In this document: positions 54,358 through 64,000 of the stretch, in pieces | How the letters are laid out: each line of letters begins with the position of its first letter | How positions within the stretch are numbered: the first letter of the stretch is position 1 | Assembly (NCBI RefSeq): GCF_030035675.1 | Contig: NC_084481.1 | Coordinates: 229,430,927-229,494,926, forward strand | DNA length: 64,000 nucleotides | Direction of reading: 5' to 3' | DNA from: Rhineura floridana | Lineage: Eukaryota; Chordata; Lepidosauria; Squamata; Rhineuridae | Position numbers and translations under genes: made by a program | Notes under the pieces: model-generated | What the model saw: the letters and a program-made list of their open reading frames with translations, nothing else | What the model was told of the DNA's origin: nothing | The model's database searches: none

Positions 54358-56279
54358 TTTTTTTTACAATAATTTTTATTCAAATTTTCATAAAACATAC
54401 AAAACAAAATCATAAAACATTCAAAGACAAAAAACAAAACAAAACAAAAATGATTAAACAAAAAAATAAAATGTTGACTTCCCATTTGTCGCAGATCAAA
54501 TCAGTTGTAGGTCTACAATATATAACAATCCTGTCTCTTAAATTATATTATAAAATCACTTTCCTCCAGTAATTATCTTAATTAATCATCAAATCTCATA
54601 AACATTACTTTATTCTTTCCACAAAAAGTCAAAGAGAGGTTTCAATTCTTTAAGAAATATATCTATCAATTTTTCTCCAAATAAACATGTCGATTAATCC
54701 ATCTCGTTAATAATAATAATAATCTTATTGTCATAACCATAGTCTAAATAAACATATCGATTAATCCATCTCATCAAAATCTGTTAGGTCCAATAATTTC
54801 AATAGCCATTATTCCATTATCCATATTAATTCCATCTTCCATCTTCAATAGTCCTGTTAAGTCCAGTAATTTCAGTGTCCAATCTTCCATTATCAGTATT
54901 CCATAATAATCTTACTGTCATAGCCATAGTCATATAATAAGAGTCTGATGGGAATTTCCTCTATCCCAAATATTTTCTTGCCATCAATTCTGAATAAGTT
55001 GCTGAAATATTGTTGTAAAGTCATATCTGTGTTCTTCTTTTTTACAAAATGCACTGGCTCATCTCTTGAGAGTTTTTCCATTGTCACATGGCTGCAGTTA
55101 ATTCCATAGATTTTCTGTATATCAAGCTCCATCACATCATTCCAGTCCAGAAGATTATCCAAGCCATTGATAACTTTATCTCTAATATCTTCATTAATTT
55201 CTTCAGAGATAACGTTAAATTCCAAACAGTAGATTTTATTTCTAATATCCATAAACTCCAGATCTTTTTCCAATTCCACATTTGTTCCAATCTCCAGGGC
55301 TTGTATCTTCCCTTTATTTTTTCTTTTCTCATCTCTGATCTCATTCTCCTCTCTCACAGGATCCCCTATTTCTTTAAGCTCCTGCGTCATTTTGCTCAGT
55401 TCAATTTTCAGCTCCTTACTGCCCTGTCGCAGGGTTTGTTTCGTTATCTCAATCTCATCCATTATTTTCTGAAACATAATTACTTCCAGATTCTCAGCCA
55501 CTTTCTTGATTGCCATTTTTAAAACCACGAAAACAAAACAAAACAAAAATAAAGAAGAACCACTTCTTATTTCAGCAACAGTTGGGTTAATATTCCAGGC
55601 TTGATGACATCACAGTATAAACAGAGCAGCCTGCCTTATCTCTCTATGTTCAAGAACACAAAACAAATTTAGTTCCCAGCATCAAAACAGTTAGTGGCGT
55701 CTTGAAGAAGCAGATTCGTCAAAATAAAATAGACCAAAAAGAGAATAGTCCCAGACAATATAATGTTCCTCGGAATAGAAATCCCTCTTCTGTTTATATC
55801 TTTAGAATGCACTTCCAGGACAGCTTTTTGCAATAGAAACAGAGATAAGCTGTTAATTTCGTGAATAACAGAGAAGAGTTATAGCCCACCCAGAAGTTCT
55901 TTAAAGCTGATTCATTTGACAAATCTCTTTTTGCTGCAACAATTTAAACCAAGTAAAAAAAATAATAGAAAGAAGGGTGCTTGCCTGTTAGTCTGTTTTC
56001 TCTTTGAAGAAAAGATAAACGTATCGCGTTAATCAGATAGAGCTTGTTCGGAAGTCCGTCCTGCATTGCTGGCTGGACCTTTTCTCATAAATTAATGAAA
56101 TCCAGTCCTCCCAACAAAAACAGGCTTTTGAGGTTGATCTCTACGTTTCTCCCTGCCCGGGAGAAATTTCATCAGTCAAAAAAAAAAGTTCTGACTGATT
56201 TATATCTGAATAAGCTTCTTTTGAGGCGGGAGCCCGTCTCAAAAGCAGGCACAAGCGAAGTCACCCTTCCTGGAAGTCC
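54358..56279 (-). mobile_element. ORF1-only L1-derived element (half-L1-like), copy 3
   Basis: Full-length, 1.92 kb, minus strand. The A-rich 3' end is at 54,358-54,470, the 3' UTR runs to 54,892, ORF1 is 54,893-55,516, and the 5' UTR runs to GGACTTCCAGGAAGG at 56,279. A 17-19-bp duplication CCATGCCATGCATAATTTT lies at 54,339-54,357 and 56,278-56,296. It inserted into the CR1 described separately. It has a single copy of the 3' region that is duplicated in copy 2. It encodes no RT or endonuclease. Confidence 0.93.
54893..55516 (-). CDS. L1 ORF1p-like protein, copy 3 (207 aa)
   Basis: The start is the ATG of MAIKKVAENLEV at 55,516; an in-frame ATG 30 nt upstream is less likely because it is not conserved. 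Coiled coil at about residues 13-75 (FQKIMDEIEITKQTLRQGSK, ELKIELSKMTQELKEIG, EENEIRDEKRKNKGKIQ), then an L1 ORF1p-type core (IYCLEFNVISEEINEDIRDK, LDWNDVMELDIQKIYGINCS, HFVKKKNTDMTLQQYFSNLF, RIDGKKIFGIEEIPIRLLL) and a short tail (YDYGYDSKIIMEY). The frame is intact. At about 207 residues it is much shorter than mammalian ORF1p (around 340), lacking most of the C-terminal domain. Fully open in two of three copies, which suggests either recent activity or selection. Confidence 0.82.
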   Translation of the reverse strand: MAIKKVAENLEVIMFQKIMDEIEITKQTLRQGSKELKIELSKMTQELKEIGDPVREENEIRDEKRKNKGKIQALEIGTNVELEKDLEFMDIRNKIYCLEFNVISEEINEDIRDKVINGLDNLLDWNDVMELDIQKIYGINCSHVTMEKLSRDEPVHFVKKKNTDMTLQQYFSNLFRIDGKKIFGIEEIPIRLLLYDYGYDSKIIMEY

Positions 56280-56348
56280 ATGCCATGCATAATTTTATAC
56301 ACTTCTATCATGTCACCTGTTACTTGCCTTTTCTCTAAACCAGAAATG

Positions 56349-56524
56349 TTGCAACCTTTCCTGCAACATCAATTTTTGGTGCCATGTGAGGGCCCCAGTA
56401 CATCAGTCATCATGCTTAACTAATTGCACTCAACAACTGGTAAGTCCAGCTAGGGGTTCAAGTCTAGACAGCTGAACAGCAACAAGCATCAGCATAGGGA
56501 TGCAGGTGCACATTTAGTTGTGTG
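56349..56524. other. Unassigned sequence between two CR1 copies
   Basis: No recognised repeat; short. Confidence 0.35.
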
Positions 56525-56999
56525 TTGACTCCTAAAGGATGCAAACTGGAACAGGTTCAGAGGAGGGCAACAAGGATGATCAGGGGACTGGAAACAAAGC
56601 CCTATGAGGAGAGACTGCAAGAACATGTTTAGCCTGGAGAAGAGAAGACTGAGGGGAGATAGGATAGCACTCTTCAAGTATTTGAAAGGTTGTCACACAG
56701 AGGAGGGCCGGGATCTCTTCTCGATCGTCCCAGAGTGCAAGACATGGAATAATGGGCTCAAGTTGCAGGAAGCCAGATTTCAACTGAACATCAAGAAAAA
56801 CTCTGTAACTGTTAGAGCCATATGACAATGGAATCAATTACCTAGAGAGGTGGTGGGCTCTCTCCGACACTGCAGGCATCCAAGAGGCAGCTGGACAGCC
56901 ATCTGTCGGGAATGCTTTGATTTGGATTCCTGCATTGAGCAACGGGTTGGACTTTATGGTCTTACAGGCACCTCCACCTCTATGATTCTATGATTCGAA
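56525..56999 (+). mobile_element. CR1 LINE 3' end, ATTCTATG-tail subfamily
   Basis: CTGGAACAGGTTCAGAGGAG, AACAAGGATGATCAGGGGAC, TGAGGGGAGATAGGATAGCA, GGAATGCTTTGATTTGGATT, then the terminal CTATGATTCTATGATTCGA. Several stops. Close relative of 36,070-36,770. Confidence 0.9.
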
Positions 57000-59305
57000 C
57001 AAATTCAAACGCATAAGAGAAATAGAAATCCTTTGGGATGGTTACACCTGACAAGTGGCAGTCAGCTTTTTATAGAAAGTCTGAAGTGAATTTTACTGTA
57101 GGTATTTTTGTAGGTAGGCATGTGTGTGTGTTGGTTGGTTGGTTGGTTGGTGTGTGGGGAATACTTTCAGTGTTGAGATAATTGGAAAGTTGTGGTAGGT
57201 GGGGAAATACTGTAAATGATCTGCTGAATAACTCTTATTTGTTTAAACAATCACCCCACTCCAATGAATAAATGCAGTGAAGATATTGTATAGATTTTCC
57301 ATCCCGAGTGCTATTTGAGCGAGTGGATGTATTTTTTTTGGGGGGGGAAGGGTAGAGTGTAAATATTGAGCCGTGTCTGATAAGGACTTACTCCTTGGAT
57401 AGCATCTCTAGGAATCCAGTAGTTTCTCAGGAAATGGGAGTTGTATATAAATAAGGTCTATGCTGACATGGTTGAGTAAATGTTTCTGATGTCATTAGGC
57501 AATCTGGATAGATGATGTTGCATTAATACTTATGTTCTGTAATGCACAAATGGAGTGTTCATGTATAACTACTTCAGGTGAAATTTTTCATACCCACTTT
57601 TTAAAGTTGTAAGGTTAGTTTCTTGGCCATTGCATACAACATTTTTACTCTCTTGTACATCTGTAGTGTCGAGATGACTACTAGAGTCTAGAAATCAGAA
57701 CAAAAATTATCATTTCTATGCACAAACCTTGCTGCTTTGCACTCAATGTTGGAAATAGAAAGGGGGAGTTTCATCCAATACTGTTATTTTCTAACATCTG
57801 GATTTCACAATAGCTAACCATTTCCGAAAAGCCAACTGAGAGTGCCCGAGGCACCTTGTTACCTAAAAACAGCTTCATCCTGATTACATATTGTGCACCT
57901 TGAATTTAATACGCAGAATAAGACAATAAAAGTTAAGTGAGAAATGGTAATTAAAGTTCTTTATTATTTTGCATTTTGAAACTTGAAATTGGAAAGAGAT
58001 GCCAGGTTCAGCATAACTCTTGCACTTTCTTTGAACTCTTATGAAAGAGCTTTTGTCCTTTTTAAAATCACTGTGTAAGGTATGGCTTCTGGATGTCTGC
58101 CCAGAGAACAGTGATGAAATGGGTTACAGCTAGTGCTTTTTCCAAAGCGCAAAAGCAGATTTGAATGCTTTTTTAAAAAAATGAAAGCCTTTTTGGACAG
58201 CTTTTCTTGGCGCTTAAGGAGCCTGAAACTAAATCAGGAAGGCTAGGAATTACTTTTGCATGTTCCATAGCTGCATTGCTTCCAAAGCCAAATGCAAAAA
58301 GTAAGAAACTTGCTTTGTTCTTGGAAATAAGTTGAAGGCTAACATTAAAAAGCTTGGTTCTGCTCTAGCTCTTTCGGCATTAGCCTTTAGCATCCACTAG
58401 AGATTAAGAGAGATTTCACTCTACAGAATATTAACACATTCTGGCCTCTGTATTGTGTATCTTTTTTAATGTCCCGCATATATTTCTGCATTGTTTGCCA
58501 CAACAAAAATTGCATTGACAAAGCTCCACATTCTGATCAAGAAAGAGGTTCTCTCTCCTCCCCCCTTTTTTATTAAGAATGTCCTAAAAGAGAGTCTCCT
58601 TCTGGAGATTGCTGCTTTAGTTCCTGACATCCCAGGGTCATATAGATGGACTGAGACTTGCACATAAAGGCAACTTGACTTGGTAATTGTAAGTCCAAGG
58701 TGTCTCCCCCCCCCCAGTTGTTTGTGTGTGTGTGTGTGTGTGTCTTTTCACCTCTGCTGTTCATTCTGTCCTTAACCAAACGTTCTGGCCTAGAAATGTT
58801 TATTACTGGTCTGCTTTTTACTCTTGAGAGTGAGGTTCCTCTTATGAGTAAAAAGCAGACGAGTATTTGTTTTCTTGCAGGCTAGTAACTTCTGGAGCCT
58901 CCCCCTCCCCCCTCCGATTTCCCTTTGGCCTTCCAAAGAGAGGAGCAAGTTTAACTTTTCCAGTAACTTGTGAAGTTCCTACTTTCCCTCATTAAAACAG
59001 CTTCTGATAAGTTAATTGAGGAGAGTGTACGTCCCGAACACATTTCCTACTCATACTGGCCAACATGAAGTGCAGGCATAGAGATATCATTATTTCTGTA
59101 TGACCAGTGAGAATGCAGGCATGTTCTCTTATGGTGTATTTGGGCTGATCAAAGGAGCAGAACTGACAGCCAAATTTATTTATAGATCTTAGTAAAAAAC
59201 ATGTTTTGGAAAGGGAAACTTAAAAAACAAGGTCTTTGTGAATATAGTTACTACTTTTTAAAAAGTGATTTATTCAGTAAGACTCTGGAGTGTTTTAAGT
59301 ATCCA
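57000..59305. other. Intron 2 sequence without recognised features
   Basis: Microsatellites: TTGG at 57,133-57,152, GT at 58,722-58,743. At 58,807-58,866, GTCTGCTTTTTACTC and GAGTAAAAAGCAGAC form a perfect 15-bp inverted repeat (loop about 20 nt). No exon or repeat family recognised. Confidence 0.45.
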
Positions 59306-59372
59306 TGTATTTATTTTATTAGTTAGATTTATATCCCACCGTTCCATTTGAGTTCTCAATGCACGCAGCAAA
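59306..59372 (-). repeat. L2-like LINE tail
   Basis: TTATTTTATTAGTTAGATTT and ATATCCCACCGTTCCATTTG are the reverse complement of the GGGATATAAAT tail of L2-type LINEs. Confidence 0.6.
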
Positions 59373-59915
59373 CCAAAAGAAGCCAAGAGGTGTGTCCCAA
59401 CAGACTGAAAAAGGAAAAAGAATTGGGAACCAGAAAAACACTAAAGACTGCCAATAATGAAGGTGTGGATACTTTGTATAAAATTGTTTTAAAGAGATAT
59501 GTACCACTATCACAGCTGATTAATCAAAAGTAGATGTAATCAATATATACAGCAACAACTGTTTAAAGTAAAATATCACAAATACATAACCGATACAAAA
59601 CAACATGTGACCAAATGCGTTTCGACATGGTCTTCTTCAGTGGTCAACACATGTATGAACAACTACTACACAGTTCAACATTAAATATGACAATGTAATT
59701 CAAGGTGCAGCTCCTGCAGAGATAAAAAATGTAGTATTTACATACTGAAGATATAATATTGATCCAAATAAAAAGTCTAAATGTTCCTTACATACACTCA
59801 CCCTGTAGCTCTACAGAGCTATAGTCTGGTAATTTCCTGAATGTTACTCCATAATGTATAGACAGAGAAGCTGTTCTCAAACTCAGTGGACATTACAGGA
59901 GTATCTCTTCAGTTA
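59373..59915. repeat. Unidentified repeat with GAAACGC / CTGAAGAAG hairpin
   Basis: AT-rich. On the minus strand 59,640-59,617 reads CTGAAGAAGACCATGTCGAA then ACGC, a motif seen in several vertebrate retroelements. It is enclosed by complementary arms ACATGTGACCA (59,603-59,613) and TGGTCAACACATGT (59,641-59,654). No protein is encoded. The element limits are a guess. Confidence 0.4.
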
Positions 59916-60475
59916 GAACCTAATATAAAAAGTAAATATATAAACAATAAAAATCCAATGTGCTCAACATTCAGTTTAATTAAAATAAAGAAGTACTTCC
60001 TTACTAACATCACTATCATGGTCATCATCATCATCAAGGTGATTACTAAAGGTTTCTGAAGCAATTTATAATAGGCCTGCAGTTTACAAAAGCAGTGATA
60101 TTTCACAAATCCTCTCTCCCAAAGAGTTACAAAATTATCTCAAATGAGTACAGGTATTTGGTCTGTGCCCTTCCTGCAACTGGACTGCCTAAATTGGCTC
60201 AGCAAGAAAAGTTATAGGGAGCCCCACCTTAAGTGTCATCCTTCAAGTCGTCCCACCTCATCCTTTTGAGATCTTCCGCTCTGGAATCATCAGCCCCCAT
60301 CTCTCTCCATGTACACTTGTACAGAAACATAAGATAGTGGTCAGCTTCTTATGATTCTGCACACCAGAGATATTCCCTCTGGTGAGAAAGAGGGAACAAA
60401 TTCAGGAAAGTGCTCTCTAGATGTAGTTTATTGGTATGGAAATCATGATAATTGTAATAATTCAAACTATGTTGT
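59916..60475. other. Unassigned intron 2 sequence
   Basis: A CAT/ATC-rich microsatellite lies at 60,006-60,040. No gene recognised. Confidence 0.4.
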
Positions 60476-60481
60476 TGTTGT

Positions 60482-60518
<37 letters not shown>

Positions 60519-60590
60519 GCCCACCCTTCATGATGAGGTACAAAGGCAGGTTACAGAAATTTAATATACAGTATTAAAAATGTACCCTGA
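60472..60590 (-). repeat. (ACT)n microsatellite and L2-like LINE tail
   Basis: GTTGTTGTT then about 12 ACT units (60,483-60,519), followed by TGCCCACCCTTCATGATGAG and CAAAGGCAGGTTACAGAAAT, a reversed L2-type 3' end. Confidence 0.65.
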
Positions 60591-61632
60591 GAGAGGTTGT
60601 TTCCATTCAGATTTTATTCATATTCCGTATTTCTTCCACAAAACTTTAAAAGCTAGCATACATAGGATTCCCAGACAGTCTCCCTTCCAGGTGTTGATCA
60701 GACCCAGACCTATTTAATTCATAGCAAGGCTGGTGCATCAGATGCTTTTAGAACAAGTGCTATCCATCTGGAAGGAAGGCACCATTTCCAGTCAGGCTAA
60801 TTTCAAGATTTAAGTCAACACATTACATTTCATGTTGTGTAGGTTCAGCTATCCACAAGACATCATCAAACCAATCTTCATTATTTACATTCTTAAGCAT
60901 CCTCCACAGCGGGTAGGTTGATACTAACAAAAACACAATACATGAGTGTACATGAGCCTTTATCTTTCACTCCTAGCGTTGCACTAATGTAAGCACCGGG
61001 ATGTACTATACTGACTTTTGACAGGTACAAGTTGAATGAAATCTGATAGTCACATGTCAGCTACCAGCACCAGGAAACAAGATACGTTTCCTCCAAATCC
61101 AGACATGTACATATGCACACATACATTTTAGAATTTACAAAGAAAATGTATGGTTGTTTGCTTATTTGCCTTCCGTACATATACCACGTGCATGGAGAAC
61201 TGCACCTGCCAGCACACTCCAAAGAGCCTTTAATGGCTGTGCATTCAGCCGAATGTCGGAAAGGAGAGCAACTTTGAGAGGAAAGGTGAGAGATGCAAAA
61301 ATTCCAGAAATGTTGAAGCCGTGGGGGGAAACTAGACATTTGGGGGCAAATAGAAAAATATGCAACACTTCTTGTTTTTTTTAGCACCCTTTACAGTTAG
61401 TTCCTTTAGGAGCATAAAATGTATTCTATATAATTTGGTTTGCTCATCAATTATAATGTTTGGTATATTAAAAGTACAGTTTATTCAGACAATAATTACA
61501 AATTGAAATTACTGTTTTATTTTTTGTTACAAATGCAGCTACAGGCTGCTGAACTGTAAGGAACTTAGCATCTCTTTGGCTTTTACCAGTTTATGAGGAG
61601 CAGGCAAAAAATAAAAACAGAAGAAACCATCA
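60591..61632. other. Intron 2 sequence without recognised features
   Basis: No gene or repeat recognised. Confidence 0.4.
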
Positions 61633-61760
61633 ACATTTTATTTATTTATTTATTTATATCTCACCCTTCCTCCCAAAGGAGACCAATGTGCTAACACACA
61701 GGCAATAAAACATCCAAAACCATCTTTTAAAAGTAAAACAAAAAAAATCATTAGTGTCCT
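61633..61760 (-). repeat. L2-like LINE tail
   Basis: TTTATTTATTTATTTATTTA, TATCTCACCCTTCCTCCCAA and GACCAATGTGCTAACACACA read as a reversed LINE 3' end with its repeat tail at the left. Confidence 0.6.
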
Positions 61761-62112
61761 CCAGTGTGAAGCAGACATAAAGTGCTCATTTCCATAGAAA
61801 GAGCTGAGAAAAAGAGGGGATGGGGGCGCCTCAATGAATGCTACATGAAATTTAATCAATCTCATTTTCTCTGTCACTATCCATTTCTGCTCCTTTGTGT
61901 TGCTCCTTACTTCCTCCTATTCCCAGTCCTGTCCTAGGCCTAGGCAAAAGGACAACAGATTCACCCAGCTACGCCAACAAGAGTAAGCCCACAAACACTT
62001 GTGTTAATGGCAGTGCCTCCTAGAGGCAGAAATGCATCTTGCTCTTGCCTTCAGAAAAAAATGGAAAAACTTCCTCCTGTAATTTTTTTCTGGTTTTTCT
62101 CTAAGCTTTCAC
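61761..62112. other. Unassigned intron 2 sequence
   Basis: No gene or repeat recognised. Confidence 0.4.
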
Positions 62113-62162
62113 ATCTCTAGGAAGGGTGGGATATAAATTGAATAAATAATTAACAACAACAG
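62113..62162 (+). repeat. Minimal L2-like LINE tail
   Basis: TAGGAAGGGTGGGATATAAA followed by TTGAATAAATAATTAACAAC: only the last 50 bp of an L2-type LINE remain. Confidence 0.6.
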
Positions 62163-62583
62163 AGAGAACACTGTATATGAAAACAGAATGGGGCTATGTG
62201 GATAGGAGTTGACCTGATTCTGAATGACTGGGGTTGATAGGGGCAGGAAGCCATTTAACCCCATCCCAATGGTGTCCGTGTGTGCCTGCTTCTCCTTTCT
62301 TCCGTGAACACGAATATTTGTGATTCACTTCTGTTGCATTTAGCAATATCACTGTAGCGAAAGCAATATCTGTCCTCCGCCCATGTCACTGGGCAGGTCC
62401 ATGATTCCACAGAATGGGGTGTGTCCGCACATGTCCAGAAGTGTCATTGTGCACATGTACTTTTTATGTGGCCCATCTGTCAAAATGAATATTTTTCAAG
62501 TGAATTTAAAAAAGCAGACATTAAAACTCTCATAGGAAGCTGCCTTATAGCAGAGAGGGATGCTTGAATTAAGTCTTGTCAAT
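62163..62583. other. Unassigned intron 2 sequence
   Basis: No gene or repeat recognised. Confidence 0.4.
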
Positions 62584-62660
62584 CCTGATGATGGTGATGA
62601 TTAATTAAATTTATATGCCCCGCCTTCCTCCCAGTAGGAGCCCAGGGCGGCTGATATGAA
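62584..62660 (-). repeat. L2-like LINE tail
   Basis: GATGGTGATGATTAATTAAA, TTTATATGCCCCGCCTTCCT and AGTAGGAGCCCAGGGCGGCT are the reverse complement of the standard L2 terminus. Confidence 0.65.
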
Positions 62661-62749
62661 CTGGCAAGATCTGTTCCTGGACTAATGTACAAATTGGAAC
62701 TTAAGTTATGTATAGGCTTTTGCACTTGAAAATTTTGCAATTTTCCCCT

Positions 62750-62910
62750 TCTCCCAGGCATTTTAGCATGTGCTTTTAAATTGCTTTTTTAAAATGTGTT
62801 TTTAAATTTGTATATTTGTTTTTAATGTTTTTAATTGTTGTAAACCACCCAGAGAGCTTCGGCTATGGGGCGGTATACAAATGCAATAAATAAATAAATA
62901 ATAAATAAAT
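62750..62910 (+). repeat. L2-like LINE tail
   Basis: A T-rich 3' UTR, then TTGTAAACCACCCAGAGAGC, TTCGGCTATGGGGCGGTATA and AATAAATAAATAAATAATAA. Same subfamily as the reversed tail at 26,478. Confidence 0.75.
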
Positions 62911-63139
62911 GTTCCAATGCAATTCTTAGGTAAAAATAGTCAAAATATACTTAAATGCATATTTTGAGAGAATACATTTATAAATGTTTATTTTGAGGGA
63001 AAGTACATTAAAATAAGTATTCAAATAAGTATTTTAATGCAAAATATTCATGTAGATTAAAAATGCAGTTAGTGTGAACATGGGGCAGGGCAGACTTACT
63101 GGGGAACACATACAACTCGGAGTGGAAATACATTCATAT
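62911..63139. other. Unassigned AT-rich sequence
   Basis: 62,935-63,060 has irregular repeats of AAATGCATATTTTGAG and AAATAAGTATT, perhaps a decayed minisatellite. Confidence 0.35.
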
Positions 63140-63336
63140 TCCTTATACCAGATCAGACTATTTGTCCATCTAGCCTTGTATGTTCTACTCTGACTGGCAG
63201 CAGCTTTCCAGGTTCTTAGACCGAGGTCTTTCCCATCATCTGCTACTTGATTCTTTTAACTGGCCATATCAAGGATTCATCCTGGAACTTTATGCATACA
63301 AAGCAGGTGATGTACCACTGATATGGCCTCTATCAT
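63140..63336 (-). repeat. tRNA-derived SINE, decayed (family of 553-731)
   Basis: Minus strand: TTATACCAGATCAGACTATT, TTTGTCCATCTAGCCTTGTA, then the head near 63,290-63,335 (CATACAAAGCAGGTGATGTA, CCACTGATATGGC). More diverged than the other copies. Confidence 0.65.
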
Positions 63337-64000
63337 AAAGATATATCACCCAGTCATTTGGAGTAGAAAGGAGAGATTCTGTGCATGGGAGGGGGGGATT
63401 GAGTAATCTACTTGGCTGTTAAGGGTACAGGAGCTCTGGCCTGTGTAACTGGTCACCCTTCTTTCTGTTTTCTTTAAAATGCTGGTTGGACAGACGAAAG
63501 GCATGATCTGAAACCAGCACTTTAAAACAAGCTATTCAATCCCTCCCCCCCGTTTTTGTTCATTAGAACTTGTTTCATTAGATATATTTTTGACAGAGTA
63601 TGTCACTTCATTATATAGCAGGTGGAGGGATGGCAGGAATGCTTGAAGAAGTATGAACATTTCCTTCTGATTACTTGTAGTCAGTAAAGCTACATTCCTT
63701 GGAAAATTTATATGGATTGTAATCTACTTTATTCCATAGTAAATCTTGTCACAGATTCAGTGACCTGGTTTGTGCATAACAGTAAGCTAGCACTCTGGTT
63801 TGTTTCTTCCTGGTATGGCTGGGGGGGGGGGACGCAATTTGAGCAGTATGCACCACCATGCCAGCTTGTTTCTGGTAACCCATCGTTTGTTTAACTCTCG
63901 CTTATGGCTGCGTGAGAACCAGGCCTTTAAAGTAGAAGCTTTTATGGAGCAGAGTCCCACCAGATGCATGCAACAGAATAACACAGCTATCCCTCTGGAA
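63337..64000. other. Intron 2 sequence without recognised features
   Basis: No gene or repeat recognised. Nine G's occur near 63,821. Confidence 0.4.

Larger units (their letters stand above)
53515..56348 (-). mobile_element. CR1 LINE 3' part split by three insertions
   Basis: Minus strand. CR1 sequence lies at 53,515-53,552, 53,866-54,077, 54,161-54,357 and 56,280-56,348. It reads continuously once the inserts are set aside: tail ACATAAGAAGAGAGCC, CATGACCTGAGTGCAAAGAG, TTAATTTGTCTAATCCTTTT, CTTCCTTTTGTCTGTCCTGA, CCATGCCATGCATAATTTTA, CACTTCTATCATGTCACC. All are collinear with 18,606-18,090 of the copy at 17,736. Confidence 0.92.

Noticed and set aside
50493-56279. Recent segmental duplication to explain the paired L1-derived copies
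   Set aside because: Each copy has its own target duplication and sits in a different host repeat (Bov-B versus CR1), so they are independent insertions.
59603-59654. A functional hammerhead ribozyme
   Set aside because: Core has an extra base and lacks a clear third stem; kept only as a finding to examine.

Overview
The window is vertebrate nuclear DNA from a squamate reptile, most likely a lizard. The evidence is the repeat set: tRNA-headed Sauria SINEs with a Bov-B 3' tail, Bov-B LINEs, CR1 LINEs with octamer tails (ATTCTATG or TTCTTATG), L2-clade LINEs, L1-derived elements and several hAT-like non-autonomous DNA transposons. I cannot name the species. There are no bacterial-style genes, operons or CRISPR arrays, and I see no tRNA or rRNA gene.

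The only host gene I can support is PELI2 (Pellino-2, an E3 ubiquitin ligase of Toll-like/IL-1 receptor signalling), on the + strand. A CpG-rich promoter and 5' leader (about 11,940-12,640) leads into coding exon 1 (12,502-12,578). Intron 1 is 33.6 kb, coding exon 2 is 46,186-46,315, and intron 2 runs off the right edge. The two exons splice in frame (phase 2) to the N-terminal 68 codons plus one split codon. The FHA-like and RING-like parts of the gene lie outside the window. The first 1.2 kb of intron 1 is very G-rich on the + strand.

Layout: 1-11.9 kb is intergenic and repeat-rich (SINEs, CR1, L2, Bov-B, a foldback transposon, one L1-derived element). 11.9-14 kb is the PELI2 promoter, exon 1 and G-rich flank. 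14-46.2 kb is intron 1, with many old CR1 and L2 pieces and two hAT-type insertions with 8-bp target duplications. 46.2-64 kb is exon 2 and intron 2, including a dense stack of nested insertions at 50.4-57 kb.

The most interesting item is a family of compact L1-derived elements (about 1.9 kb; copies at 2,946-4,849, 50,493-52,832 and 54,358-56,279, plus a 5'-end fragment at 20,448-20,722). Each long copy keeps a 5' UTR beginning near GGGACTTCC, one ORF1-like gene of about 200 codons (coiled coil plus an L1 ORF1p RNA-binding-like core) and a short A-rich 3' end, with no reverse transcriptase, and has target-site duplications. This is the layout of mammalian HAL1 ('half-L1') elements. I do not know whether this squamate family has been described.
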